DNA of 64,000 nt, taken from positions 62,001 to 126,000 of the forward strand of contig NZ_JYKZ01000007.1 in the NCBI RefSeq assembly GCF_001043005.1, in the 5' to 3' direction. A program made the position numbers and the translations under genes. The notes under the pieces are model-generated. The model did no database searches. It saw nothing but the letters and a program-made list of their open reading frames with translations, and was not told the origin of the DNA. The DNA is from Pseudomonas psychrophila (lineage in GTDB: Bacteria > Pseudomonadota > Gammaproteobacteria > Pseudomonadales > Pseudomonadaceae). Below, piece by piece: positions 16,427 to 24,492 of this stretch. The stretch's first letter is position 1, and every line of letters begins with the position of its first letter.

Positions 16427-19026
16427 GATCTGCTCACTGGCCGGGAGATAAGGGGAGTAGCTGCTTTGGGCATGCGCGGCAAAAAGCTGCCCAGCCACTG
16501 AAAAATGCGCAAAAACGGTTTTGCCAAGACGCGTATCCACGTCGGCAGGTATTCATAGAGGCGGTAATAGCCTTTGACGCCCAGGGCCAGAATTTCCTTG
16601 AGGCTCTGGATCGGTTTGTCGGCTTCAAACCCGCTGTTATGGTCAAGCCAGGCATCAGCGCGACCAAAGGTGCACTGCACAAACTCAATCTTTTGTTCGG
16701 GCGGCAACTGGGCAAAGCTCAAACCGATGAATCGCTCGCTGGAACGGGTCAGGGTACCGGTGAACACAAATTCACGATTACCCCGCTGGAGAATCAGCGA
16801 TACCTGCGTACCGACAGGCAGTTGCAGGGCCTGGCTCACTTGCACGCCGACACCACCGTCCGAGTAGTCCACCAGCTCACAAGGGTAGCTGTGACCGTCG
16901 GCCAATTTAATGGCACCGGGCAACCGGGCAAGTACGCGGTGCGTGGTACGCACCTGGCGCACCTCGGCGGCAACGGCTACGGCGGCACCGATGATCAGCA
17001 GGTTGTAAACCACCCACAGCACACTGACGAGGACAGTGAAGATCTCATCCTTTGGCCCGGTAAACAGGCGCCAGATCGCAAACCCCAGACCGACCACATT
17101 GAGCACCGACAGCACCAGGTACGGTTTGGCGGTTTGCCAGTCGAACTGGTTCTCTTCCATCATGCCGCCTTTGGCGGTCACGTTGAACTTGCCCCGCGAC
17201 GGGCTGAACAAGGCCACGGTGGTAGGTCGTGCGATGTACCAGGCAAGTACGGTTTCGTACACCTCGCCCCAGAATGTCTGGCGATAAGCGCCTTGCATCC
17301 GTGAGTTGGTCAGGCTGGCGTGGATCATGTGCGGCAACACGTAGAGCAGGATCATCACGGCCGGGGCATAGATGATGTAGGCGTGAAACAAAAGAAAGGC
17401 CAGGGGCGCAGTCAGGAATACCAGCCGGGGCAAACCCACCAGGAAGTGCATCATGGCGTTGGTGTAGCAGATGCGCTGGAAGATCGTCAGGCCCTTGCCC
17501 AGCAACGGGTTGTCGGTGCGAAAGATCTGCACCATGCCCCGTGCCCAGCGGATGCGCTGACCGATATGGGCTGACAGGCTCTCGGTCGCCAGGCCGGCTG
17601 CCTGCGGGATACGCAGATAAGCCGAGGTCCAACCGTTGCGGTGCAAGCGCAGGGCGGTGTGGGCATCTTCGGTCACGGTTTCGACCGCGAACCCGCCGAT
17701 GGAGTCAATTGCCGTACGCCGCACGATGGCGCAGGAGCCACAGAAAAACGCGGCGTTCCACATGTCGTTGCCGTCCTGGATCAAACCGTAGAACAACTCG
17801 CCTTCGTTGGGACGGTTACGGAAGGTGCCCAGGTTACGTTCGAACGGATCAGGTGACAGAAAGTGGTGCGGGGTTTGTACCAGCGCCAGCGTCGGGTCGC
17901 GCAGAAACCAGCCTACCGTCAGTTGCAGGAAGGAGCGGGCGGGCATGTGGTCGCAGTCAAAGATCGCCACCAGTTCGCCGTCAAGCAAAGTCAGTGCGTG
18001 ATTGAGGTTACCGGCCTTGGCGTGGCGGTTGTCAGTGCGGGCGATGTAGTTGATGCCCACCTCATCGGCGAATGTCTTGAAGCTGGGGCGGTTGCCGTCA
18101 TCGAGCAGGTGAATGCGCAGCTTATCTTTCGGCCAGTCGATGCCCAGTGCCGCGTACACCGTGCCACGGGTGACGGACAGCTCTTCGTTGTATGTCGGAA
18201 TCAACAAGTCAACCACAGGCCATTCGTTGATGTCCGCAGGCAATTGCGCCGGTTGGCGATTGAGCGGCCAGGAGGTCTGCACATAGCCCAGCAACAGGAT
18301 CAGCCAGGAGTAGGTCTCGGCGATCAGCAAAATCAAACCGCAGATCAGGTCCAGATTGTCGTTCCAGTTCAACGTCGAGGTATAGCGCCACCACAGGTAG
18401 CGGCACGAGACGATAATGGACAGCACGATCAGCAACAACGTCGGGAAGCGCCCCGGCATGCGGCGTACCAGCATGGCCAGTACCCACAGCAAAATAACAA
18501 ACACCAACTGCGCCAGATAACCGAAGGGCTCGGTGATACACAGCACAATCAACGCCAGTGCCAGTATGCCGATAGCGATATACAGCACCTTGCGCATTGG
18601 CCAGCGCATGCTGTCCCACCAATGCGAGCCTTTGCTCACTTGCGGCCTGATGGTCGAAGGCAGATCGGCAAAGGTGTTGGACAGCAGGTTCCATGGCCGC
18701 TGCACGATCATCAGTACGGCCGACAGGTAGCCGCCCAGACGCTGGCGGAAACGCTGACGCCCGATCTGATCCAGGTTAGGCGTGCGTATCAGCAACAGCC
18801 ACAAGGTTTGCACGACGTAACGCAGCGGGTCGCCAATGGAAGACCGCTTCTCGGCCAGGTGTGGATACAGGCGCCTGTGCTGCTCACGCAAGGCTTTCCA
18901 ACTGGGCGATTCCAGGCGCAGAAAGATCCAGCCCAGGCCTTGTATCAGCGCCAGGCTAAAAGCTGTGAACCGGGTGCAGTTCTGCTCACGCCGCAAGCGT
19001 GTATAGGGAAACCAATGGGCAATCAT
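16423..19026 (-). CDS. bcsA: Cellulose synthase catalytic subunit BcsA
   Basis: Inner-membrane processive glucosyltransferase (GT2) making beta-1,4-glucan from UDP-glucose, switched on by c-di-GMP. Of 867 residues, the catalytic motifs are DDG (309-311), DCD (357-359), TED (452-454) and QRIRW (490-494). A C-terminal PilZ domain has RTTHR (693-697) and DYSDGG (720-725), matching RxxxR and DxSxxG for c-di-GMP binding. About eight membrane helices flank the GT domain. The ~140-residue N-terminal extension is as in E. coli-type BcsA, which binds BcsR/BcsQ. Four-base overlaps on both sides. Confidence 0.97.
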   Translation of the reverse strand: MIAHWFPYTRLRREQNCTRFTAFSLALIQGLGWIFLRLESPSWKALREQHRRLYPHLAEKRSSIGDPLRYVVQTLWLLLIRTPNLDQIGRQRFRQRLGGYLSAVLMIVQRPWNLLSNTFADLPSTIRPQVSKGSHWWDSMRWPMRKVLYIAIGILALALIVLCITEPFGYLAQLVFVILLWVLAMLVRRMPGRFPTLLLIVLSIIVSCRYLWWRYTSTLNWNDNLDLICGLILLIAETYSWLILLLGYVQTSWPLNRQPAQLPADINEWPVVDLLIPTYNEELSVTRGTVYAALGIDWPKDKLRIHLLDDGNRPSFKTFADEVGINYIARTDNRHAKAGNLNHALTLLDGELVAIFDCDHMPARSFLQLTVGWFLRDPTLALVQTPHHFLSPDPFERNLGTFRNRPNEGELFYGLIQDGNDMWNAAFFCGSCAIVRRTAIDSIGGFAVETVTEDAHTALRLHRNGWTSAYLRIPQAAGLATESLSAHIGQRIRWARGMVQIFRTDNPLLGKGLTIFQRICYTNAMMHFLVGLPRLVFLTAPLAFLLFHAYIIYAPAVMILLYVLPHMIHASLTNSRMQGAYRQTFWGEVYETVLAWYIARPTTVALFSPSRGKFNVTAKGGMMEENQFDWQTAKPYLVLSVLNVVGLGFAIWRLFTGPKDEIFTVLVSVLWVVYNLLIIGAAVAVAAEVRQVRTTHRVLARLPGAIKLADGHSYPCELVDYSDGGVGVQVSQALQLPVGTQVSLILQRGNREFVFTGTLTRSSERFIGLSFAQLPPEQKIEFVQCTFGRADAWLDHNSGFEADKPIQSLKEILALGVKGYYRLYEYLPTWIRVLAKPFLRIFQWLGSFLPRMPKAATPLISRPVSRS

Positions 19027-19745
19027 TCAGCCCTCCTGCCGCGTAAGAGGCACCAACTGGCCAAGCTGATCACATCAAGGGCAATCAGGCTGGTGGGCGC
19101 ATAACGCCCAGCGGGCTCGCTTCTGGCCAGGGCTTCACCCATGGCTTCGTCGGCGTGCAAGTTCACAGGCACCAGTGATTGGGTATAGCGGTGTTGCCAG
19201 ATCAGCAGCAGGTCACGTTGCAACTGGCTGGCGGCATCGAACCGATTGACCAGAAACAGCGGCGTTTGCGCCAATTGCGGCTGCAACAGCACGTGGCAAG
19301 CAGCATCGGCATTGAGCACCATGATTGAAATACTGCACTGAGGGTTGGCCATGTGGCCAGGCAAGCGCTGTGGCAGATCGAACAGTATCCAGTCAAAAGC
19401 GTCAGCCAGCGCGGCCTGGCGTTGACTCCAGAGTTGGGGCTGCTCAAGTAGCAGGCCATCGAGCCGGATGAATTCGTCCGGCTGCAGTTGCCCGTAAGGC
19501 AACACGCAGAGGCCGGGTTCAACACTCCAGGCATGCTCATGCCAGGGTTGCTGGTCCAGCGTCGCCCGGGCCCAACCTTCGCGAGGTGCCAGGTCCATGT
19601 TGAAGTGCAAGCCAAGTGAGTTTTCCGGGCACATGTCCACCAACAGCACTTTCTGGCCCAGCTCATGCAACGCATGACCCACTGCAGCCAGGATCGAGCT
19701 GGTGCCCACGCCACCCCGCACGCCACGCAAACTCATGGCGATCAT
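19023..19745 (-). CDS. bcsQ: Cellulose biosynthesis ATPase-like protein BcsQ (YhjQ)
   Basis: MinD/ParA-related protein of the cellulose secretion complex, thought to act with BcsR in assembling or positioning the synthase. The 240-residue protein begins MIAMSLRGVRGGVGTSSILAAV, a P-loop of the RGGVGTS type seen in BcsQ, where the canonical Lys-Thr is replaced by Thr-Ser; KVLLVDMCPENSLG follows. Overlaps bcsR and bcsA by 4 bases each (ATGA). Confidence 0.92.
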   Translation of the reverse strand: MIAMSLRGVRGGVGTSSILAAVGHALHELGQKVLLVDMCPENSLGLHFNMDLAPREGWARATLDQQPWHEHAWSVEPGLCVLPYGQLQPDEFIRLDGLLLEQPQLWSQRQAALADAFDWILFDLPQRLPGHMANPQCSISIMVLNADAACHVLLQPQLAQTPLFLVNRFDAASQLQRDLLLIWQHRYTQSLVPVNLHADEAMGEALARSEPAGRYAPTSLIALDVISLASWCLLRGRRAE

Positions 19746-19978
19746 GGGGTCTGCTCCGCGTCTTTTTGCAGATCAAGGGGCGTGTTGTGGTGTGCCTCCA
19801 GATAGGCCAGCAACGGCCAGCGCTCGAATGCCTGCAATAGCTCCATGTGCGCTGACACGTCGATATATTCCAGGGCGTGCAACTCCATCATCGACTTGAG
19901 CCGTGCAATATCATCAGCACGCTCTTTGCGCGAAAGGACATCGGCGCTTATTTGAACCGCTGTGGGTAAGGCAGCCAT
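19742..19978 (-). CDS. bcsR: Small cellulose biosynthesis protein BcsR
   Basis: A 78-residue protein that in related systems pairs with BcsQ and the BcsA N-terminus. The recognisable part is LKSMMELHALEYIDVSAHMELLQAFERWPLLAYLE, with the 'Y-D-S-A ... RWPLLA-L' pattern of BcsR/YhjR. Its start lies 31 bases inside the bcsG 3' end, and its stop overlaps bcsQ by 4 bases. Short N- and C-terminal tails appear flexible. Confidence 0.87.
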   Translation of the reverse strand: MAALPTAVQISADVLSRKERADDIARLKSMMELHALEYIDVSAHMELLQAFERWPLLAYLEAHHNTPLDLQKDAEQTP

Positions 19979-21594
19979 CCGCCGTTCTCCTTGATTCGCA
20001 CATAGGGCTTGCCGTTGTAATCGAGCACAACGGTCCCTGAGTTTTCAGATACTTTCGGGGTTCTTGGAAGATCAGTCAGCAGCTTGGACCAGTCCACGGT
20101 CTGGCCATTGCTCAGTGCCGGGTCGGCATACAGGCGGGCAATGATTTCAGCGACCGCCAGGTAGCTGCTGGGCTCGCTGATATGGACAGGCGAGGATTGA
20201 CCGTTGTCGCCCATGTTTATCAGTTTGATGCCAACCGGTACGTGAGTGATGGAGTCGCTCGGGATTTCGCGCATCCCGGCAATCTGCATGCGGTCACCGT
20301 GCAACGCCGCACCGTGCTCGGGCACGATGGCGACAACGACACGACGTCCACTTTTTTGCAGTTCCTTGAGGAAGGCATTGAGGTCGTCGAGCAGCACCTG
20401 TGCCCGGCTGCTGTAGTCAGCTGGCTGGGTGCCGCCATCCGCCTGCACTTGCCGGTTGCCGTCATGCAGGCTGGTGGTGTTGTAAAACAGCGCCATATTG
20501 GGCGTGTCTTCGGCCATACGGTGCTGCCACCACTTGCTCAATACATCGCGGTCACGCCAGATGGGCGAACCGTCAAAACCGACGTAGGTCCGTGGCAGCC
20601 CTGCAGGAACAACGCCCAGTGCCGGAGGCGGCAGTTGGCCCTGTTCGCGAACTTCCTGGAGGAATCCGTCGAATGCGCCGGTGTGATTGAGCATCAGCTC
20701 GTCGGAGAAACCCAGCTTGCGCAAGTCATCGAACAACAGGCACTGATCCGCCGGTTGCTTGTAGAGCTGCGCATGGGAGGTCTGGCCGCAACTGGCGCGC
20801 ATCAAACGAATGGCTGCCGGGCCACTGTAGGCAGTGGCCGAGTTGAAGTTATCGAAAATCACGTCCATCTGGCTGAACAGCGTGTTGTCACGCAAGCCCA
20901 CCGCTTCCAGATCGTCCCAGGCCATGGAGCAAATATTGATGACCAGCAGGTCAAACGGTGGCGGCTTGACTGCAGGCTGCTTGAAGTCGACCTTGCGGGT
21001 CGACTCGCTGAGGTAAAACTTGTCCAGATAACCATTGAGCGTCGCGTCGTCCGGTTCGCCCACGCTGCTGGTTTGTCCGCCTGTTGCGGTTTGGGTACCG
21101 GCCATTTGTGGCGCCACCGAAGGCGGAAGCAGCCATTGCAGGTTGCCCATGCCCAGCCAGGCAAAACCCAGCAGGGTGAAGGTCGTCAGGCGCAACCACT
21201 GATTGAGGAACAGGTAGCCAACGACCAGCAGCAGCAACATGGCGCACACTTGCCAGTCGATGAAGCGTCCCAGCAGCTCGACAACGTAGTCAAAGGAGAA
21301 ATCCAGTACGCCGGGCTGCGCCAGCAAACGGGTGAATGGCGGGAACCAGGTGTCCTGATACAACAGCGCTACGGCCACCGGGATGGCAATCAGGGTGCGC
21401 ACACGGCGCAACACAGGGTTGGCGATCGGAATCAGCAGCACCGCTGCAAAGATCAGGTTGGGCAAAATCTGGATATTCAGATGCCCTGTCCAGGCCAACA
21501 GGAACTTGGCCAGGAAATACAGGTTCCAGGCTCCCAGGCCGCGCCAGGGGCCGGCAATTTTTTGCGCCGCAGCGTCAGACTTATACAGACTCAT
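19948..21594 (-). CDS. bcsG: Cellulose phosphoethanolamine transferase BcsG
   Basis: Inner-membrane enzyme that adds phosphoethanolamine to cellulose. N-terminal part has four to five membrane helices (LYFLAKFLLAWTGHLNIQIL, LIFAAVLLIPIANP, AMLLLLVVGYLFLNQWL). The periplasmic domain is alkaline-phosphatase-like: INICSMAWDDLEAVGL with the family cysteine, SATAYSGPAAIRLMRASCGQ with the catalytic Ser, and VAIVPEHGAALHGDRMQ for metal binding. I place the start at the ATG at 21594 (548 residues); the longer frame would need a GTG. Overlaps bcsF by 14 bases and bcsR by 31. Confidence 0.93.
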   Translation of the reverse strand: MSLYKSDAAAQKIAGPWRGLGAWNLYFLAKFLLAWTGHLNIQILPNLIFAAVLLIPIANPVLRRVRTLIAIPVAVALLYQDTWFPPFTRLLAQPGVLDFSFDYVVELLGRFIDWQVCAMLLLLVVGYLFLNQWLRLTTFTLLGFAWLGMGNLQWLLPPSVAPQMAGTQTATGGQTSSVGEPDDATLNGYLDKFYLSESTRKVDFKQPAVKPPPFDLLVINICSMAWDDLEAVGLRDNTLFSQMDVIFDNFNSATAYSGPAAIRLMRASCGQTSHAQLYKQPADQCLLFDDLRKLGFSDELMLNHTGAFDGFLQEVREQGQLPPPALGVVPAGLPRTYVGFDGSPIWRDRDVLSKWWQHRMAEDTPNMALFYNTTSLHDGNRQVQADGGTQPADYSSRAQVLLDDLNAFLKELQKSGRRVVVAIVPEHGAALHGDRMQIAGMREIPSDSITHVPVGIKLINMGDNGQSSPVHISEPSSYLAVAEIIARLYADPALSNGQTVDWSKLLTDLPRTPKVSENSGTVVLDYNGKPYVRIKENGGWLPYPQRFK

Positions 21595-21781
21595 CAGGCG
21601 TTCTCTGAGCAGGGCTGGCAGGCGTGCGACGTCGAACACCGCACGATTTCATATAACGAGGTGACAGGTACTGCTCGAAATGATTTTTCAAGAACCTTCG
21701 AATGCGCTGCCAAAACAGCGTCAGCAGTACGGTGACCACACAGGTCAGGGCAATGACATCGATCAGCTCAAGGAACGTCAT
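21581..21781 (-). CDS. bcsF: Small membrane protein BcsF
   Basis: A 66-residue protein with one N-terminal helix (LIDVIALTCVVTVLLTLFW) followed by a basic cytoplasmic part (RIRRFLKNHFEQYLSPRYMKS). In E. coli-type systems BcsF recruits BcsE to the membrane. The sequence and position between bcsE and bcsG fit this family. The start overlaps the bcsE stop (ATGA) and the 3' end overlaps bcsG by 14 bases. Confidence 0.88.
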   Translation of the reverse strand: MTFLELIDVIALTCVVTVLLTLFWQRIRRFLKNHFEQYLSPRYMKSCGVRRRTPASPAQRTPDESV

Positions 21782-23352
21782 GACTGCGGCTCACTGATAG
21801 GAAGCGTGAATCTTTGAGGATTTAACGGCGTGCGTTCACTGACGCCCGGTGTCGGCATAATGGCTGGAGCCTCGATGGGAATATGCAGATGCGTCGGTAC
21901 CGCCGGTGCTTTTGTAAAGGTCTGAGCGTTCAGATCGGAAAGCCCGCTCAGCATGCGGCGCTGGGTAAACAGGTCACGCCAGGGCAGGCGACAGATGTTG
22001 CCCAGTGCTGGCTCCAGCCCGTCAGCGCGGCAGGCAAACAGAAACAGGTACAGCTCACCGTCCAGTAAGCAGGCAAAGTCGCCAAAGCGGCGAAGGCACA
22101 TCTGGTTCAAAAACAACTCTTCGCCCAGACCCGGTACCGGCTCGAACTTCATCAACTGATGGGTCACTTCGCCGGAGCTGTCCCTATAGATCTGCGACAC
22201 GGCCTCATAAAATTCACGGGGGCTCACCAGTCCGCGTATCTGCGGAGGGCGCTGACGCTCAAGCAATGTGTTGAAGTCGATGCTCTGGGTGTATTGCCAG
22301 CGTTGGCCCTGGATACTTTCGATCATGCTCAGAAACCGTGAAAGCAGTGTGCCGTCAGGCACAATCAGGTTGGCGCCGCACGCCAGCAGCAGGCGTTCAT
22401 CGCGATAGCGCACCGAAGGCTCCATTTCACGCACGACGATCTTCAATTCAGGACCGCAATGTTCCCGTAAATCGTGCAGCTGTTGAGCCAGGTCGAGTAA
22501 CTGATAGCTATTGTCGATGCCCACGATGACGGTGGCCGCACGGGCAGTATCGGCGGCCTCAAGCAATGCCTCACGGCTTTCGAACAGATACCAGTGTTTT
22601 GACATTGACGGCGCGCCTTCAAGAACGGAGCGCTCGGCGAGGTATACGTGCTGATCGTCAGCCACCCGTGGCTGAGTATCGACAGCCGTTTGCGGGATAA
22701 GCGTCAGGGCATTGTTTTTATCGGAGAGTTTGAACTCCTGGCCTGCGGTGACGCCCAGATCGTTGTGCCAGAAGTGCAATTGGTAGCGCAGGTCGCCGTT
22801 GAAATGATAAAGACGGCTCAGACCGGACAGAGTCTGATTGAGTTGCAGCAATTGTGCATGTAACAACGCGGCTTCGCCGTGGGTGATCACCAGCAGCGTT
22901 GCGTTGCGCTCAAGAAGCCACCCACGTACGCGTTCGAGCCAGCGTTGCAACTGAGTAGCCGTAGTCGATTCGGTCCAGCTGTTTGAAGGCAGCACCAACA
23001 GGATCTGGCTTGAAGGGAGAATGCCGGCACGACCGAGATCGCGGGTCAGCGTGGCCAGTCCGGGTTCAATCACGCGCTGGGCAATTTCGAAGAGTTTGAG
23101 TTTGTCCGGACCTCGGTCGGGCGCCAGATCGCTGATGATGTCTTGCACCGAACCGGCGCCAGCAATCAGCGTGGCTGGCACGCTTTCGGGTAAAGCTTCA
23201 AGAAATTGCCTTACCAGCAGTTTTGCGTCAGTCGAGTGATCGACCGTGACCCAATACAAGCCGCCTGCACGCAAAACAATCTGTTGATCCAGCAATCCGC
23301 TGATGGCCAAACTGATATGAACCAAGCGTAAAGTCCCCCCAGGGAAAAGCAT
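21778..23352 (-). CDS. bcsE: c-di-GMP-binding cellulose regulator BcsE
   Basis: Cytoplasmic GIL-domain protein that binds c-di-GMP and boosts cellulose synthesis. 524 residues from the ATG; the RECA-like N-terminal half and the segment VREMEPSVRYRDERLLLACGAN hold an RxxD-type motif (RYRD) of the GIL site. No ribosome binding site precedes the ATG; GGGGGG at 9 bases before a TTG at 23325 suggests that TTG may be the true start (515 residues). First gene of the nine-gene operon; bcsF overlaps its stop by 4 bases. Confidence 0.88.
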   Translation of the reverse strand: MLFPGGTLRLVHISLAISGLLDQQIVLRAGGLYWVTVDHSTDAKLLVRQFLEALPESVPATLIAGAGSVQDIISDLAPDRGPDKLKLFEIAQRVIEPGLATLTRDLGRAGILPSSQILLVLPSNSWTESTTATQLQRWLERVRGWLLERNATLLVITHGEAALLHAQLLQLNQTLSGLSRLYHFNGDLRYQLHFWHNDLGVTAGQEFKLSDKNNALTLIPQTAVDTQPRVADDQHVYLAERSVLEGAPSMSKHWYLFESREALLEAADTARAATVIVGIDNSYQLLDLAQQLHDLREHCGPELKIVVREMEPSVRYRDERLLLACGANLIVPDGTLLSRFLSMIESIQGQRWQYTQSIDFNTLLERQRPPQIRGLVSPREFYEAVSQIYRDSSGEVTHQLMKFEPVPGLGEELFLNQMCLRRFGDFACLLDGELYLFLFACRADGLEPALGNICRLPWRDLFTQRRMLSGLSDLNAQTFTKAPAVPTHLHIPIEAPAIMPTPGVSERTPLNPQRFTLPISEPQS

Positions 23353-23866
23353 TTATTGAGGCGTCTGGCACTGTCAGCCATGCAGAACAATCACTATCGC
23401 CTGTTGGGCTAACCTTTTATGGCGCCAATAGAATGACTGTCAACATGCAACCAAGTGTTTCTGGCCGTTTATTTTTATGTTCGTGCTGTCTGTATCGTTC
23501 TTCACAAGCGTAGTACTACCGCTCATTTTGTGTCGGAAAGTGAGCAGCTTATCACCGTAAAATTATCAAGCCCATGATTTACAGTGGAAATAAGTCAAAA
23601 AAATACCGCTTGTGTGATGATAGTCATTAAATTGGCACCACGACCTTAGGGCTTGATATGCAAGGCCTGCAGGGAATGCCTGGTGCGTATGGGGGTGTAA
23701 AGTGCCTGAGACGGCTGCAAATGAGGGGGACTAAAGTGGCTACCTGGCTTTCTGATAGGCCTATTGCGTGCTATTGCTTAGGTGGGTTCATGGCGAACCG
23801 AATACTTTCGATCAGGCTCTCCCTCAGAGCCTGACCCCGTCACTGAAATGTCCATGAGGTGTATCT
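23353..23866. other. 514-bp intergenic control region between bcsE and the YdcH-like gene
   Basis: No convincing gene. It is AT-richer than its flanks in the middle (23560-23640) and carries the FleQ-box-like site at 23623-23636. The plus-strand YdcH-like gene and the minus-strand bcs operon diverge from it, so it should hold both promoters. The length is enough for several regulator sites, as expected for a cellulose operon. Confidence 0.6.
23623..23636. promoter_or_regulatory. FleQ-box-like site
   Basis: GTCATTAAATTGGC differs at two positions from the inverted repeat GTCAATAAATTGAC recognised by the Pseudomonas c-di-GMP-responsive regulator FleQ. It is about 270 bases before bcsE. FleQ is known to control cellulose or other exopolysaccharide operons in Pseudomonas. 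One site only, chosen by eye, so chance is possible. Confidence 0.55.
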
Positions 23867-24103
23867 ATGCCAGTCAAGCACGACTTGTTACAGGACTTGG
23901 GGCTCACCAAGGAAGCCATCAGCAAGTTCCGCAGCGAAAACCCTCATCTGAATCAGTTGTTTGTGCAGTACGGCGAAAAAGATGCCGAAGTCGTTGAAGC
24001 TGAAGCCAACGATGCAATAGGGGTTGCCGACGATGTGTTGCGCAAGCTCAAGGAGCAACGGCTCCTGATCAAGGATAAAATCGCGCAAATCTTGAGCGCT
24101 TAA
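23867..24103 (+). CDS. YdcH-like DUF465 protein
   Basis: A 78-residue protein, MPVKHDLLQDLGLTKEAISK..., ending KLKEQRLLIKDKIAQILSA. The two helices with the closing 'L-K-E-Q-R-L-L-I-K-D-K-I' pattern fit the YdcH/DUF465 family of small coiled proteins, which has no firm role. GAGG lies 7 bases before the ATG. The next gene begins 26 bases after the stop on the same strand. Confidence 0.75.
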   Translation: MPVKHDLLQDLGLTKEAISKFRSENPHLNQLFVQYGEKDAEVVEAEANDAIGVADDVLRKLKEQRLLIKDKIAQILSA

Positions 24104-24129
24104 GTCACCGTAAGTTGCGGGAAGTAGAC

Positions 24130-24426
24130 ATGTCTCAAATCATCAAAATTGTAGCTACATTGCGAGCCAAGCCAGGGCATGGCAGAACGGTCGAGCAGGC
24201 ACTGCGTGCCTGTGTCGAAGGCTCACGAGCCGAGCCGGGCTGTCATTTCTATGACTTGCACGTGGATCGTACCGATCCGGAGTGCTTTGTATTTGTTGAA
24301 GGCTGGGCGGACATGGAGGCTATCGAGCACCACAAAACCACCCCGCACTATCAGGCGATGACCCACGCGGTGGGTGATTTGCTGGCCCACCGTGAAGTGT
24401 TGCTGCTGGACGAACTGAGCATCTAA
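24130..24426 (+). CDS. ABM-domain monooxygenase-like protein
   Basis: A 98-residue protein with the antibiotic-biosynthesis-monooxygenase fold: beta strand (IIKIVATLRAKPGHGRTVEQAL), EPGCHFYDLHVDRTDPECFVFVEGWADMEAIEHHKTTPHYQAM. This matches the YgiN/quinol-monooxygenase-like group, which act as small dimers without cofactor, or bind heme. Start at the ATG with GGGAAG 6 bases upstream. Substrate unknown. A terminator follows. Probably co-transcribed with the YdcH-like gene. Confidence 0.82.
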   Translation: MSQIIKIVATLRAKPGHGRTVEQALRACVEGSRAEPGCHFYDLHVDRTDPECFVFVEGWADMEAIEHHKTTPHYQAMTHAVGDLLAHREVLLLDELSI

Positions 24427-24453
24427 GGCCCAGTTCATTAGAGCAACACCCTG

Positions 24454-24485
24454 CGGCGGTCCTTGACGGGGCCGCCGTTTTATTT
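24454..24485 (+). terminator. Rho-independent terminator
   Basis: CGGCGGTCC pairs with GGGCCGCCG (one G-T pair) over a 6-base loop and is followed by TTTTATTT. It ends the plus-strand ABM gene and also stands before the convergent acyl-CoA dehydrogenase stop. Confidence 0.8.
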
Positions 24486-24492
24486 GGCGGTT

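Noticed and set aside
17863..19104. A 413-codon plus-strand frame over bcsA
   Set aside because: Antisense of bcsA, very Gln/Arg/His rich, no ribosome site or domain.
20182..21735. A 517-codon plus-strand frame over bcsG
   Set aside because: Antisense of bcsG. The BcsG frame has membrane helices and catalytic motifs; this one has none.
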